Source: Pagrus major
Lineage: Eukaryota; Chordata; Actinopteri; Spariformes; Sparidae
Reading direction: 5' to 3'
Length of the DNA stretch: 64,000 nt
Assembly (NCBI RefSeq): GCF_040436345.1
Contig: NC_133237.1
Coordinates: 20,155,749-20,219,748, forward strand
This document shows positions 36,301 to 48,322 of this stretch, in pieces (within the stretch, counting starts at the first letter, position 1; each line of letters starts with the position of its first letter). Both the position numbers and the translations under genes were made by a program. The notes under the pieces are model-generated. The model did no database searches. It was not told the origin of the DNA and saw only the letters and a program-made list of their open reading frames with translations.

Positions 36301-39300
36301 AAAAGGTCTGAACACAGTTCCTTCAAGTGCCTTCATCGCTAACGTCAAGTCTGTCTTTTGGGACTCTGTTTCTGCCCGTAGGTAATTCTTCGATACACAG
36401 CTAAATTAAGCTTGCCGGTTACCATGGTTACTGAGCAGGGGATCAAATAAGCCACAGTAATGGAATAAAGCCCTCACTTAAATTATCGAGATTAATCCAA
36501 ATAAAGCAGGATTTTCCTTTATCTGCCTTGATAGAGTACCTAACAGAGTTCCCTAAAAATCAAAAACAAGGTAGTTGAAGTCAAAGGTAATTCATTTATC
36601 ATTTGTCCTACACCTTTTCCATTGTCAAATTCAAGCACTTTTCAAGCATTTCCAGGTGCATTTTCAAGATTTTCCTGCACCTTAGCACAAGACAAAGTAT
36701 TTTTGTATGAGAACCCGCATATTTAATTTAACTAAAGATGTCTCGCTCTTTAGCAACTTTCGTTACCAGCTCCAGAAAAAATGATGCTTCCAATTCAGAA
36801 TTCTGTTGATTAAGACTTAAACAAGTTGGGTGTAGTCGATTGAGGTGTATGCTCTGCTGTTTCTTGTTTTTCCAGGCGTATTCGTGTTGATGAATGTGAC
36901 ACACACACACAAAAAGTGTGTTTAAAATGCATGCTAATCAAAGTGGTTTTAGTATCCTGAATCATCAATACATATCTGGCAATTGTAGGGCTGCCCCCTT
37001 TTAAGAACCTTAATGCAGAACCTTAAAAACACCACATTAAAATTCAAGCATTTCTAACACCCGAATGAACCCTGAATTTCACTGTACAATTTATGCCTGG
37101 CTGGCAGCTCCAAACAAAAACAAGAACAACACGGCCATTATAATTTCCATATAATTAAAACGCATGACAAACTACAGGCGATATCATTGATGGATTGTTA
37201 AGGCAGAGCTGGACAGGAAACAGTCCACCTGTAAATTAGCTGTGCTGTACAGAAGGAAAAAATCTAATTTACTTCCTCCTTCACATGTCAAAACAGAGCA
37301 GTGAGGAGTGGGGGGTTGTTGGAGGAGTTGGGAGGGGGGAGTATTTTTCTCTCCTCTCTCCTGTCTGTCAGTTGTGCAGGCAGCTCGGAGCCTTTGTAAC
37401 CACGTCAGCGGGTTGTCAGGACTCCGACTGGCCCGTAGAGGGAAAACTGCGACCAAAAACCCTTGGGTGACTCAGCTTCACATGCCTGCCTCTGACGGCA
37501 GGACGGGAAAACTGGCCAAGTGCCGCTCTTGTTTTTGGTCCAGAGTGAGAAGGGAGGGTGAGGAGGCCAGCTCGGGTTGGCAGAGTGATTTCTGGGGCAG
37601 CGTCTTCAATGTCAGCCAAGACAGCGAGCCTGACCAGAATCTGCCGTCACAAAAACAATACTACAGTGATGGATAGGAGAGGTTTGGAGGGGGTGAGCCG
37701 CTGTATCGTAGCCATCAAAATAGATGGACGTGCTCTGAATGTGGCTGTGGAGTAAAACAGGCTGGGGGTGGAGGCTGATGGAAGAAAGCCGAAGGAGCGG
37801 AGGGAGTTTGTCATTTGTCTAATGGAAACCCCTCCACCCGTCTCGTCCCGCTCCTCCTGCATTTACTGCCAATATCAAAGTGGTCATCTGACTTCATTTG
37901 TGTAATGCTTTTGTTTTCCTCTGCTGGGCAGTGGTTCAAATATGTAATGGAAAGTGCACACTTTTTGTCTTTTTTGGGTCTTTTTTTAGTAGTTTAGTGC
38001 TGCAATAAATGTCCCAAATCATGACTGACGAATACTTTTTCCATCCACTTACGGTTTCTTGTCGTTGGGGACGTGAGTCAGCAGCTCTTTCTTCACAGAG
38101 TCTTCGCTGATCTTTTCATCCACCCCAATTAGCAACTTCTTCGCCTTGGCATCCACGTCTCCCACATCCACCCCTCCCTCATGGTGAAACAGCACATAGT
38201 CTCCCTCTCGGGTGGCGTAGATGCACACGTAGAACTCCTCCTCCTGAACAATGGACCGTTAAAATGTCATCAATAAATGTCTCTTTACAACACATCTGGG
38301 TTTAATCACTGCCAAATAAGGAATCTAAAAAACTGAGGGATGATCACAGAAGAGATGTGGAATCAGTGATTTACCTGCTTATGTGCGACAAATGGCTCGA
38401 TGAGGAAGTTCTTGAGAACGCCTTTAGCTTTTCCCACCTGAGGATAATCAAGAAAATGAAATACTTAATACATAAAAAAAACACAGGGCCACAAGTGACG
38501 AGACATTTCGTAGGAAAAAAGGAGACAGGTTGAGAAGGAGGAAAAAGAAAATGTCATGATGAATTACTCCAGGCAAAGCCCCGCTAACACAGCCACAGCT
38601 CATTTGACGAGGCTGTCATCGTTCCTCCGTTAAAGGCCAGCAGGCACAGAGTAACCAGGGACCGGCTGAGAGCAGCCAGCCGGAGAGCACAGAACGAAAT
38701 AATAAAGAGGTCGAGAGGGAGTTGCCATTTTGAGGACTGAAAACAAAAAAGGAGGTTGATGACGGGCGGAGAAAAAAGAAAGCCCGTCTGACTGAAAAAC
38801 CCACAAGGGTATTATTGAAGAAGAAAGAAGGCCTTTCATGTTGTGAATGTAATTTTCTGTAAATTATTCAATTTAACCAGTTGTGGTAATATAATCACAC
38901 AAAATATGAAAAAGTAATTTACTATAGTGAAACACTGCAGCCAATAATAGCAGCGAGCTACGTGTGAAGAACATGAAAAATAAGAAAGTGACAGGATATG
39001 TGAAGTATAAATTGGTGCTGGTAAAGGAAGTCATCACAGCCACAGTTCTCGACACTTGTTCTTCTAACAGTTCCACCCTGATGATTTCTCTCAGATAAGC
39101 TCACAGCTGGCCAAGCAAAATAGAAAGTAGACAGGCAGTAACAAGCAGTCAGTCAAGACACTTAAAAGCAGGTGGCAACATGCTAGAAATTCATGATGAA
39201 ACAGCTCTCTTACTTATTACAATACCAACATGGTGCATTAGGTTACACATTTCTTCTACTTCCATGCACCTTATACGGTTTTAAGGAACTACACGAAACA

Positions 39301-42176
39301 AGACAGAGTCTGCAGCCATGCTAGCAGCTCAGTGATGCACACAAGTCAACACTAATGTCAGCCAACATTTTCACAATGACAATACCAGCATGCTGCTCCT
39401 GAAGCACCTCCTGTTCACCAAGGCCTACAACCTCAGCTAACTGTCTACTCTCCATCCAAATTAGCCACTTAGCATGACTCAAAAGAAAATAGTAGACTGA
39501 TTGTGAGACAAACAATTTTACAATTGCGATACAACTATTTCAAAGTAAAGAGTGTCCTACTTAATGCATGCAGTTAAAATATTTGTCCACATAGTTCTTC
39601 CGATGGTAATTTATCTTTGTAATTACTTAAACTAATTAATTACTTCCAATCTTTAGAGGACAATAAAGACAAACATTGTCCTGACTGTCCATAATACAGA
39701 TGTGGCTCCATTCATTCTTATTTACTGCCGCTGGCTGCTGCTGACAGTTTCATCTCATCTGTGAAGAGATACATCTACGCAACCGCACTGCTGCCACACA
39801 CAAAAACACACATACACACATACACCCACACCCACACCCACACACACACACACACAGACACACACTTCTTCACTGCTTTATGAGCCATCCTAGTGTCTCC
39901 ATAACTTGCGTCTTGGTTTATGAGGCACAGCAGCGTCTCAGTGGCACTGTGATGGATGTTCTGTGCTGTGCTTATGCTGACTGGAAAGATGGACTGACTG
40001 TTTATTCAGTAGCAGCACCCGCCTCAGCCGACTGGACTGATTTACTACCAGTAGACTGATACTGAACCCCTCAGCAATGAGGTGGCTGTTTAGGCAAACA
40101 TACGTCAGGCAACGCAAACCAAATGCCTCTGTGCTAAACAGGTCGAAGGGTGAAGGAAAGGGCAACAGGAGGAGGATCTGACTAAAGCACTGGGATAATA
40201 TTGATCGAAGGAGTGTCCGGCAAAGTGCACACTCTCCAACAGAAGGGTGAGGTGGAGGTAATTGGCCCAAGAGGGCGGATGACGTACTGTCGTCTCTTTC
40301 ATGAGGCGGGGCTTCAGCCATTCTCTGACGCCATTCAGGTCCAGGTTGACGCCCACCAGGCCCAGCTTCCCTCGCCTCTTGATCAGCTGGTCCGGCTTCA
40401 CCACCAGCCTCTGGAAGAGAAAGATGAACATGGTCGCTTTAAGCAGGACGCACACAGGACTACGCTTAACTGAAAGACATCATAGTTATATTTCTTAGAG
40501 TCTACAGTGCATTTTGTATCATATTTTACCTGGATTCTCACTGAAATACATATTTCAAGGGTATGAAACAGAAAAAATAAAGTTGGACTGTGTCTAGTAG
40601 GGCTGCCACTTACAATTATTTTCATTGTTTAGTCTAAAAAATGTGTGAAAAAGGCCCAAAATGACATTTTCAACTTACTTCTTTTGTTCAACCAACAGTA
40701 TAAAACCCAATAAATGCTTTATTTACTGTCATAAATGACAAAGAAAATCAGCAAATCCTTACACCTAAATGCTGGAACCGGCAAATGTAAAACAGTTATC
40801 GATGATCAAAGTAGCTTTTGATTGAATAATGGTCTTCTGCGTTCACTGACAATTGACTGCTGATTGATTTGTTTTCTTTCTTTTCTTGAAGAAATTAATG
40901 AAGACAATGGAGTGGAAGTGCTGCTGGGTCTTTATGGGGATCACATACAGGTGCTCTTTGGAAACTTCAGGTGTCTCCGCTTATTCCATCTTGTGAAGGG
41001 TTCATTACATCGATGAAATATAGTCTGGATAAAGAATATAAAATGCAAGTCTCCTTCAAAAACAATCCACGGCACACTGTAGGATGAGTTCCATTATTGC
41101 ATTGGAAAAATTTGATGATATTCTGTTCATTTTAATTTCCAACATATGACAGCAGATACTTAGCGTACTTAGATACTTAGCAGATAAGTGGCGTTATATT
41201 CATCAAGTGAGAGTTGAGGTGAACATTATCTAAGAAGGAATCTCTCACACGCATCATTCACTTCTGACGCAAAAGCAAAATGACACCCCACCCCCACCGA
41301 CTCAGCCCGCTTCCTCTCACTTGCAAGTCAGATAAAGAGAATGACTTATGACAGTGGACCCATTAGTATCTGGGTGCTCGCCAGTGAGCAAAGAAAGAGG
41401 GCGGAGGGTCAAAGTTAATGCAATTTGCTAATCAATTCTACCGCAGCAGCACATATCTCCATGCATCTGCCCTCCACTTCCTCCTCGTACCTTCCAGATA
41501 AAAAACCTTCAGGGAGACACACGGGTGCAATGATATTTTATTCTGCGAGATGAGTCACAGAGTAATTCAATTAGCTGCTATTACAGCCCGTCTATCTGCT
41601 ACTGCTTCGCTATGGAGAGCAGGGCGGGACGGTGAGTAAGACCTGGAAGGCCGACGTGTACCTGGAGAACCATTTGTGGAAGAAATCCTATCTCAGCTGA
41701 ACTCTGATCTCCCTGTTACACGTAAAGATTCAAAGAACGAGACATGTTTTTTTTTTTTTGTTTTCTTCTGTATTCACACTTCCACCGAGAGCTGCTGGAG
41801 CGCTCTGCTGTCTGCGATGTCAGCTAACAGGCGCCAAGAGACCACTCTGCTGCCAGCCTAAGTAATTGTCTCCATAAAGAGGAGATCATTTTCCACAAGC
41901 TTAAGGGAGAATCGGCTGTAGGCATTTATGGGCCATAAATCTGAGCTACAACAACTAACTGTTCACTCAGCTTAAGAAAATCTTACTTCATTTTCACAAC
42001 AGTGTCTCCTGCCTCACCTCTGTGAGCAGCCATGGGTGCTCTCTCGCCAGCCGTTCCAAGTCTGTCTCGGCCGTCACGTTGGCAAAGCGGAATCTGTTTT
42101 GGACAGCAGCCGATGTGCAGATGTACTTGTACAGGAACTCCTTCCCCGTCTGCTCCGAGATGGCTTTGGCCGACAT
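26603..42176 (-). CDS. acly: ACLY, ATP-citrate lyase
   Basis: This cytosolic enzyme converts citrate, CoA and ATP to acetyl-CoA and oxaloacetate for lipid synthesis and histone acetylation. I place 27 coding exons (5' to 3'): 42018-42176, 40288-40410, 38375-38437, 38053-38243, 35443-35522, 34778-34908, 33111-33229, 32453-32589, 32307-32368, 32104-32221, 31835-31989, 31006-31099, 30293-30434, 29983-30151, 29790-29894, 29505-29701, 29351-29432, 28690-28800, 28447-28574, 28238-28331, 27970-28124, 27736-27886, 27503-27646, 27182-27295, 26997-27079, 26790-26866 and 26603-26697. They join to 1092 residues (human 1101). The start [13 protein letters not shown] matches human. The ATP-grasp half is followed by the regulatory SRTASFSE (Ser455). 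GHAGACANQ carries the phospho-histidine, here His751 (human His760). The C-terminal half is citrate synthase-like and ends PEHMSM. The gene looks intact. Confidence 0.96.
28942..29160. mobile_element. MITE-like element in ACLY intron
   Basis: The segment starts TTTAAAGATACTGTGC and ends CTTACATATTGCACCTTTAA, whose reverse complement matches the left end of the 24268-24516 element. It lies in the ACLY intron between exons 28690-28800 and 29351-29432 and has no coding content. Confidence 0.55.
30435..31005 (-). other. ACLY intron next to the Ser455 exon
   Basis: This intron of about 570 bp lies after the Ser455 exon. Mammals have a small alternative exon in this region, coding about ten residues; I did not find a convincing counterpart here, though so short an exon is easy to miss. 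Confidence 0.4.
33230..34777 (-). other. ACLY intron with GT microsatellite and purine-rich tract
   Basis: A (GT)n run of about 24 units lies at 33291-33339 and an AGAAGA-rich purine tract at 34230-34285. No coding exon or RNA gene is seen in the remainder. Confidence 0.7.
35523..38052 (-). other. Large ACLY intron with LINE remnant
   Basis: The intron is 2.5 kb and holds the LINE-like fragment at about 35930-36245. Between 37280 and 37860 the sequence is GC-richer, with several open frames on both strands, none of which I recognise or would call a gene. Confidence 0.6.
35930..36245 (+). mobile_element. LINE-type 3' remnant
   Basis: Reading the plus strand, [13 protein letters not shown] at about 35994 and then [12 protein letters not shown] in a neighbouring frame fit the C-terminal end of a CR1/L2-like reverse-transcriptase ORF. 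A T-rich tail ending GTAAAGCACTT follows. One frame shift separates the two peptide blocks and nothing upstream survives, so this is an old 5'-truncated copy. Confidence 0.5.
38438..40287 (-). other. ACLY intron with dispersed repeats
   Basis: The intron holds a diverged repeat at 39308-39480 and a CA-rich tract at about 39794-39865. No coding sequence was found. Confidence 0.6.
39308..39480. repeat. Diverged dispersed repeat (GCAGCCATGCTAGCAG type)
   Basis: TCTGCAGCCATGCTAGCAGC and later CACAATGACAATACCAGCAT match a repeat I know from many percomorph introns, with repeated CTAAC/GCTAGC words. This copy is old and lacks clear ends. A related fragment lies at 43830-43930. Confidence 0.5.
40411..42017 (-). 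other. First ACLY coding-region intron
   Basis: The intron between the first two canonical coding exons contains the repeat at 40594-40870. The rest shows no gene, RNA or other feature I can support. Confidence 0.6.
40594..40870 (+). mobile_element. Non-autonomous element of the AGGGCTGC-ACTTA type
   Basis: It starts TAGGGCTGCCACTTACAATT and contains TTTGTTCAACCAACAGTATA and AGCAAATCCTTACACC, the order found in a very common teleost element of about 300 bp. It carries no ORF and is moderately diverged. A reduced copy is present at 57645-57722. Confidence 0.6.
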
Positions 42177-42178
42177 GA

Positions 42179-45100
42179 CTGCTTAGGCTGGACTGGCCTA
42201 ATAAGATAGAGAGAGATGAGTTGGGAGATATACAGATGAGCAGTGAGATGGATGAATACAGAGCAGGTATTGAGATGCTGAGAGCAGGAAAGCAAACGTA
42301 AATTGTGGAGAGGCGAGCATGAGCAAAGGATTTTAAAGGGCAACATGTTTTTCTTCTTTGACGTCCACGCTGTCAGAACAGTCAAGAAACGGTCTAGTAA
42401 CCAGGTGATGGAATGACGGCTTTGCGGTTTGTCTTTTCCATGAATTACATCAGAAAACAGAGGAATAAACCTGCCTTTAATTCTACTGAACTGCACAGAA
42501 TTAAGAGACACTGCTAGAAAATTTGATTACAAACCAACTGTAGATTCAGGCCTTCCCTCCTTCTGCACAGTCAGATTTCTTTAATTTATTTCATGCTGAA
42601 TGCAGCAAGACACGGACGGTGAAGCCAGCGAAGCTGAATCCAACACGATTAGTTGGATTCGGTTTGTTTGACCTGCACACTAATGAGGTAAATGGGCGCT
42701 TATTGCCACTCAAACAATCAGATTTCTACTGGAGCTGCAGCAAAGAGCGTACGGAGGGTAACCTCACAAACCAACGCATCTCGAGGAAGTGATAAAACAT
42801 AGATTTGTCTTCCTTTCTGGCAGAATGTGACGGAAGTAAAAGAAGAAATTCAATAACTCTTGATAGCATCTATAAATTTAACTGCTGAAGGGAGGTGTGG
42901 TGAACTTTACACTTTAGTAATTAGCTTCACTCAATGAGGTCAAATCCTTCACAAGCAATTCACACAGCTCACAACAGGACATCAGGTATATTCAACCATT
43001 TCTCCCTAAAGAGACTTCCCTCTGAGGACGCACCGACACAGATCGGAGTGAGAACGCTCATATAAATTCAGATCTTCAGTTGTTTTCTTTTGTTTTAACA
43101 GTGTTTTACACACATAAGACACAACATTGAATTATTTTTAAGATCATGAAAAATCAGGAAAATTAATTACACTCTTATTCTGAATAACATCACAAGTGCA
43201 AAATTATAGTGTGGCCTTTAGGGTTGCACCTTCATTAAACCTATCCCTGATGTGTGCCACTCCCTTTTTAACACAAAAGCAAACACCTCAGTAAACTTCC
43301 ATGTATTATTCCCTGAGACATCCCTTTACCCGGATCTGCACCGAAAGTTAATGGGGTCTGTTCAGGGTTGAGACCCATCCTCCATCAAAGTTTTGTGGAA
43401 ACCTGTTCAGTAGTTTTTGTGAAATCCTGCTGACAAACCAACCAACCAACCAACCAACCAACAGACGCAGGTGAAAACATAACTTGGCAGAGGTAAACAG
43501 TAATCTGGCCTTTACTTGGACAACATGCTCATGTCTTTTGGCCTGGTTCCACCACCCAAGTCTGTCCCATATACAACATGATTGTCAGATCAAATATACA
43601 TGAGCCTGACGTGGCCCATTGTGTTCGCCATAATAGAAACAGACTGTGCTCCAGTTTTGGGTCACTTGCTATTCAAATTTAACCATTTGGCCCAGCTCTG
43701 GCCCAATCACTATATACTGATATCAAATTTAAATGCACTGCATGTAGGATTGCCTTGTTGCCATTAAGATCCTATGTCCCATCCTACTACAGGGCTTTCC
43801 TCTGTTTCACAGTGTATATTTTCCATGTTAACATCTTAATTGTTGGCATGCTAACAGTAGGACTAAACACAAAGTACATCATAAACCAAAGTATTACACA
43901 GATTTCATGACAATGACCATTTGATCTGATCTGACTTTAAAGCTGCTGTAAGCGTTGAGGTCATTTTAGCTAACTTCCTGTCTGTTTTGCAGATAGCAAT
44001 CCCCGCACTCCTTCTACGTCACCACATGATCGTGCAGCAGTAATCATCAGACGCAGCAGCAAACACGACGATCCTGTACAGGAGTTCTCTGTCCTGATTG
44101 GATAAAGTGGGCAGGGATACCAGAAAATGTATTCTCTTTTACTGCATGACGCATGAGTTGCCGACCAAACACTATAATAGTGAATACAGTTGGAATATAG
44201 AGCTATTTAACACTTATTTACATAATTAAAAAAAAATCTCTTACATCTTAACCTCACATCATATATAAGTCTGCTTTTTGGCGATTTGATGCAACTTCCC
44301 CATTTCTTTTCTGCATAATTTTTGATGCAACACCTGCTGCACAAACCACAAGTTAGTCTGGAAGGAGGCAAATGTCATCACTGCTTCTTCTTTACATCAA
44401 ATGTACATCCTCATTGAAAAATATGACTCATCATGGCTATAAAAGTATCAAGGCTTTCACCGATTACCATCCCTAAAATGTCAAAGCTTAACATCTACAG
44501 TGCAACATGTAACCTTGCGGGGATGGCGTACGTGCTTCATTAAGCTGAAAGCCCCGATGTCGGCTCAAACAGGGCTCCCTGCTCTTCCACTGCGGCCCGG
44601 CAGCCATTTCTTAAATGGATTAATGGGACTGTCATGGACCTTTCTCAGTATTGATCATGGATGTCCCTGAGTCAACACAGTGCTGCTTCCAGGCCAGGAG
44701 AAATCATGTTTTATCCAAAGACCATCCAGGTCCCATATATCATCCACTTTCTCTGTTCAACTGACCTGACAGAGGTATTAAATATCACTGCTTTACATCA
44801 GCAGTAACACTGGTTCAGAAGATGTACAATAACATTTTAAAAACGGGGATGATGGATGGCTCGGGGGAGGCAAAAATCAGGCCCGGATCTAAATCAGCAC
44901 AAGTGCAGACAAGGCATAAATCAAACCAAACAGACAGTACAGATACAAGTACCCAAAATACCTCCAATACTGTCAAAAACGTAAGAATCTGTATCTGCGA
45001 GTACACCAGTCTGTGCACCAATCAAATACCACGTAATTCATTTATTGATTAGAAATGCGCCTGAACGGAGGAGCCTGACTGAAACTCAATCTTTGGGGCT

Positions 45101-46134
45101 AATGATCAGATATTGATTTATCGACTGATATACACACATTTTTTTTGCAGTGATCCTTAAACACTTTTGACAAATATAAATAAACCATAAACTCTATTAT
45201 CCAAACTGACATCAGTGCAGTGACACAGTAAACTCCGCTGGAAAATTAATAATTATAAATTTGCCTAAGCATCTTTTCCCGCAGTTTTAATGTCTAAGAA
45301 TATAAAGGTTTTATATATATCGGTGCATAATGGATAACATATAAGCCGATTAGATATATCTGTGATAAGCTAATATCGTCCAATAAAACTGGTATATTGG
45401 TCGGCCTCTAAAAACCACTATGGTGTGACATCTGTACAAACAAATGGTTTCTTACATGCGAAGGACAAGATTTGTCGGTCAGGACATCTCTGCAAAGATT
45501 CATGTTGACGCATAAATGCCGATATTAAAATATTTGTCAATATCAATGTATCAGTCGGGCTCTACTTAACTGATTTTTTGTAGCAATATCCATAAATGTC
45601 AGTGACTTTTATAAATTTTAAGCACATCCACAGCATAACACCCAAACAGGGTTGGTGGTATGCAACTGTTAAATAATATTAATAATATTTTTTCAATACA
45701 CACTTGTATTCGGTGCTCTGTATTGGCCGATACACAAGGTTCAGGTATCTGAATCGATATCAGGAAGGATAGAAATTGTATGCGAACATCTCTGGGTAAA
45801 AAAAAACGTCATAAAAGATGAAGTTGCAGCTTCATATTCACTTTTTACTGTCTCTGCTTTGACCTACTGACCTAATCAACAGTACCTGCCTGACGTTGCA
45901 GGTCTCTACCAGTCTCATTCATTCTCAAACCGGTCTGACAGCAAGTCACTATTAACAAATGTCCTCTTCACCTTCTCAAGAAGCTCAGCCATGATACAGC
46001 TGAAGTACAGGTTCAGTGTGGGCAGAGCAGTTCAACGTGTTTTATTAGAAACAGACAGAGAGACAAGGAGTTAGAGGAAGTAGTACAAAAGTAGGTTAAT
46101 CTTAATAATTTAAGTAAAACTATAAACAATTTAC
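42179..46134 (-). other. Probable first intron of ACLY, repeat-rich
   Basis: About 4 kb lies between the canonical ACLY start exon and the upstream exon at 46135-46282. It holds a dispersed repeat at 43205-43500 with an internal (ACCA)n run, a repeat fragment at 43830-43930, and diverged copies of a repeat with words such as TATATTGGTCGG and CAGTCGGGCTCTA at 45100-45780. I see no coding exon. Confidence 0.6.
43205..43500 (+). repeat. Dispersed fish repeat with (ACCA)n
   Basis: GGATCTGCACCGAAAGTTAA, TTCAGTAGTTTTTGTGAAAT, the ACCA microsatellite at 43436-43462 and GGTGAAAACATAAC followed by GGCAGAGGTAA occur in the order of a familiar teleost repeat. The copy is diverged and non-coding. Confidence 0.6.
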
Positions 46135-46282
46135 CTCGTTTTAGATATTTTTCTTCCTGTAACGACTCTGGAAGTTCGCGGTGGTCGGTCGTGATTTTTA
46201 TCGGCGATGCTGCTTCACTCCTGCCGGGAGCCAGAGGTGCCGGAGAGCGAGGCTTCCTGGGAGTTTTGTCTCCGTCGCCCAT
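46135..46282 (-). other. Putative coding 5' exon upstream of ACLY
   Basis: An ATG at 46282 opens 49 codons (MGDGDKTPRKPRSPAP, then SPIKITTDHRELPESLQ, ending EEKYLKR) running to a good donor (CGAG|GTAAAT) at 46133-46134. Composition looks coding: basic and proline-rich, with TPRKPRSP as a possible phosphorylation or nuclear-targeting motif. ACLY is the next minus-strand gene. If spliced to the AG just before TCATG at 42178, the frame runs into canonical ACLY Met1 and adds about 50 residues. With the stronger-looking acceptor 19 nt earlier it would be an upstream frame overlapping the ACLY start. I do not recognise the peptide. Confidence 0.5.
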
Positions 46283-46318
46283 CTGCCGATAGGCTTGGCT
46301 GATGTTTCCTGTCCTCTG

Positions 46319-46323
46319 ATTGG
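46319..46323 (-). promoter_or_regulatory. CCAAT box, candidate ACLY promoter
   Basis: ATTGG on the plus strand is CCAAT on the minus strand (context GAATGAGCCAATCAGAGG), about 37 bp upstream of the ATG at 46282. CCAAT/NF-Y sites are typical of lipogenic promoters. I did not see a clear SREBP site beside it. Confidence 0.4.
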
Positions 46324-46621
46324 CTCATTCCGCACCATGCTCTATTGCTGCCTTCAGGGACAGTTGGAATAATTACAACCGCGCGAGGAGAGGGATAAAT
46401 CATTCACAGATTTTTAAATTATGTTTATGTATAGGTAGGTCAGATTTAAATATGTGCGTGCTGTGAAGACGTATCGTCATGTGCAAAATTGTATCGTTAT
46501 GTGAGTGTCTGGAATTGTATATAACTGTGTAAAATAGTTAAAATTAGCTCAACTACAACCGACAACTACAGTAAAACACTACTTACACAATGATGCATCA
46601 TTAATTACAACAATAATAGTA

Positions 46622-46624
<3 letters not shown>

Positions 46625-46672
<48 letters not shown>
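46625..46672. repeat. (AAT)n microsatellite
   Basis: About 16 uninterrupted AAT triplets, in the intergenic region upstream of ACLY. Confidence 0.97.
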
Positions 46673-46673
<1 letters not shown>

Positions 46674-48316
46674 CATAATATCTATACCGCCTTCAAAGTC
46701 AGAGTTACAAGGTGCTTAACAAAATACAATGCCATACTATATAGGTGCAAATCTAGCAAATCATGGGGGAATAAATCAAAATAAAATAATACTTGCCTTT
46801 AGTACTTTTACTCTCTTCTAATGTTACTTTTAAATTGAGTACTTTTACAGTGTGCTATTACAGGATATGAATACGTCTTCCACCACTTCCTTAAATTGTT
46901 ATAAATATTTTTTGATCAAAAGCACTTGAGATTTTCCTCAAACTTACATATGTAAGATTTTAGGTCAAAAACAAAGCAGGAGATTCCGAGGAGAACCTGA
47001 AGGCATCATTACTTTCTTCACTGAGCTCACGCACACACCACTCTCGGGGAGAACAGGGCAATTACCCACCGCTGGTGTTGATTGGTTGACGTTGTTTTTT
47101 TATCTGGACAGCGACCAATGAGGGAATCCCGACCAACACATCGAGGATCACGTCGACTCATCCTGCACTTTGACAACGGAGCTGCATGTAGACCTGAAGT
47201 CCATAGTCTTCAACCTGTCCTTGGCCTAAATCAGCTATTTTTAGTTTGGAGGATGTGGTGGAGGGTTAATGAACTTGTTGTCCTTTCTAATATTTCAGTT
47301 AATTGCCACTTATTTCATAATGTTTCAGTAGTTTGAAGTATGACCATAAGTAAAACAAGCTTCAGTTATATAGTTTGAGGACTGGGGGATGATACAAAAA
47401 AATGTCTAAAATGATTTAAAGATTATTAAAATAAATTTTACATGCTTTATTTAGTTTCTTTTATGCCTCTAATACTGTTTTTATTTTAGTTTATAAAATG
47501 TATTACTTTGAGCTCCATTTTTTGTATGAAACGTACTATAAAAATAAAGTTTATTATTAAAAAATGATGATAATGATGAAAAAAGTATACGTTTTTGTCA
47601 TGTTTCACGCAGCAGGAGCAATATTTCTTTAGATTTGTGGCTACTGTGCCTGTCCGACCCTGATAAGATACAAAAAGACCAGTGATGGAATGTAACAAAG
47701 TTTATCTAGACTTTAACTAAAGTATGACTTTTGGGTACTTTTTGCAACACTGAAAATAACGTACAGGAATTTAAAAAATCCCCATCATATAAAGCACAAA
47801 GGCATTTAGAGTAGAGGTGTGATGCACTTTGGAGGCATCAGGTAGATGGATCAGAAATGCAGTGCGGATATTACAGGCTACGGTCTAGACAGCCGCTTCT
47901 TTTTGGCAGATATACTGTCTATAATAGAGTTTACAGCATTTCTACTGTGCCAGATTCTTACGCAACAGCAAACTGAAAAGAGCAGACAAATGGTGCAATC
48001 CGGTCTGTGGTACAATGTTTAAAAATACAATATTTGGATAGTTCTGAGCGGAAACAAATTCTGAAGATAAGCACAAAGAAAATTGGGGTTTAATATACAG
48101 TACAAAAGGCCTTTTTTTTTTTTTAAAAGGCCTTACTATATGTCTTTACCAGCACTGCACAAGGGATGAGTGCCCTCTGCTGGTTTACACCTTCACCCGT
48201 AAGTGCATGCTGTGAGAAAATGACCATGTGCAGATAAACCGTCCCAGTTATCAGCCTGCATGTTAGGAGCACTGAACATACAGCAAACTGCATTACTGGA
48301 GCAAAGCATGTTCTTT

Positions 48317-48322
48317 TTTATT
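48317..48322 (-). terminator. CNP/RICH polyadenylation signal (candidate)
   Basis: AATAAA on the minus strand lies about 920 nt past the CNP stop codon. This would give a 3' UTR of about 0.9 kb. Confidence 0.45.

Noticed and set aside
37280-37860. GC-richer cluster of open frames on both strands inside an ACLY intron
   Set aside because: No recognisable domain and no consistent splice partners; it lies wholly within an intron and frames conflict.
47082-47336. Small open frame near CCAAT-like motifs between ACLY and CNP
   Set aside because: No coding-like composition, no splice partner and no known family; chance open frame.
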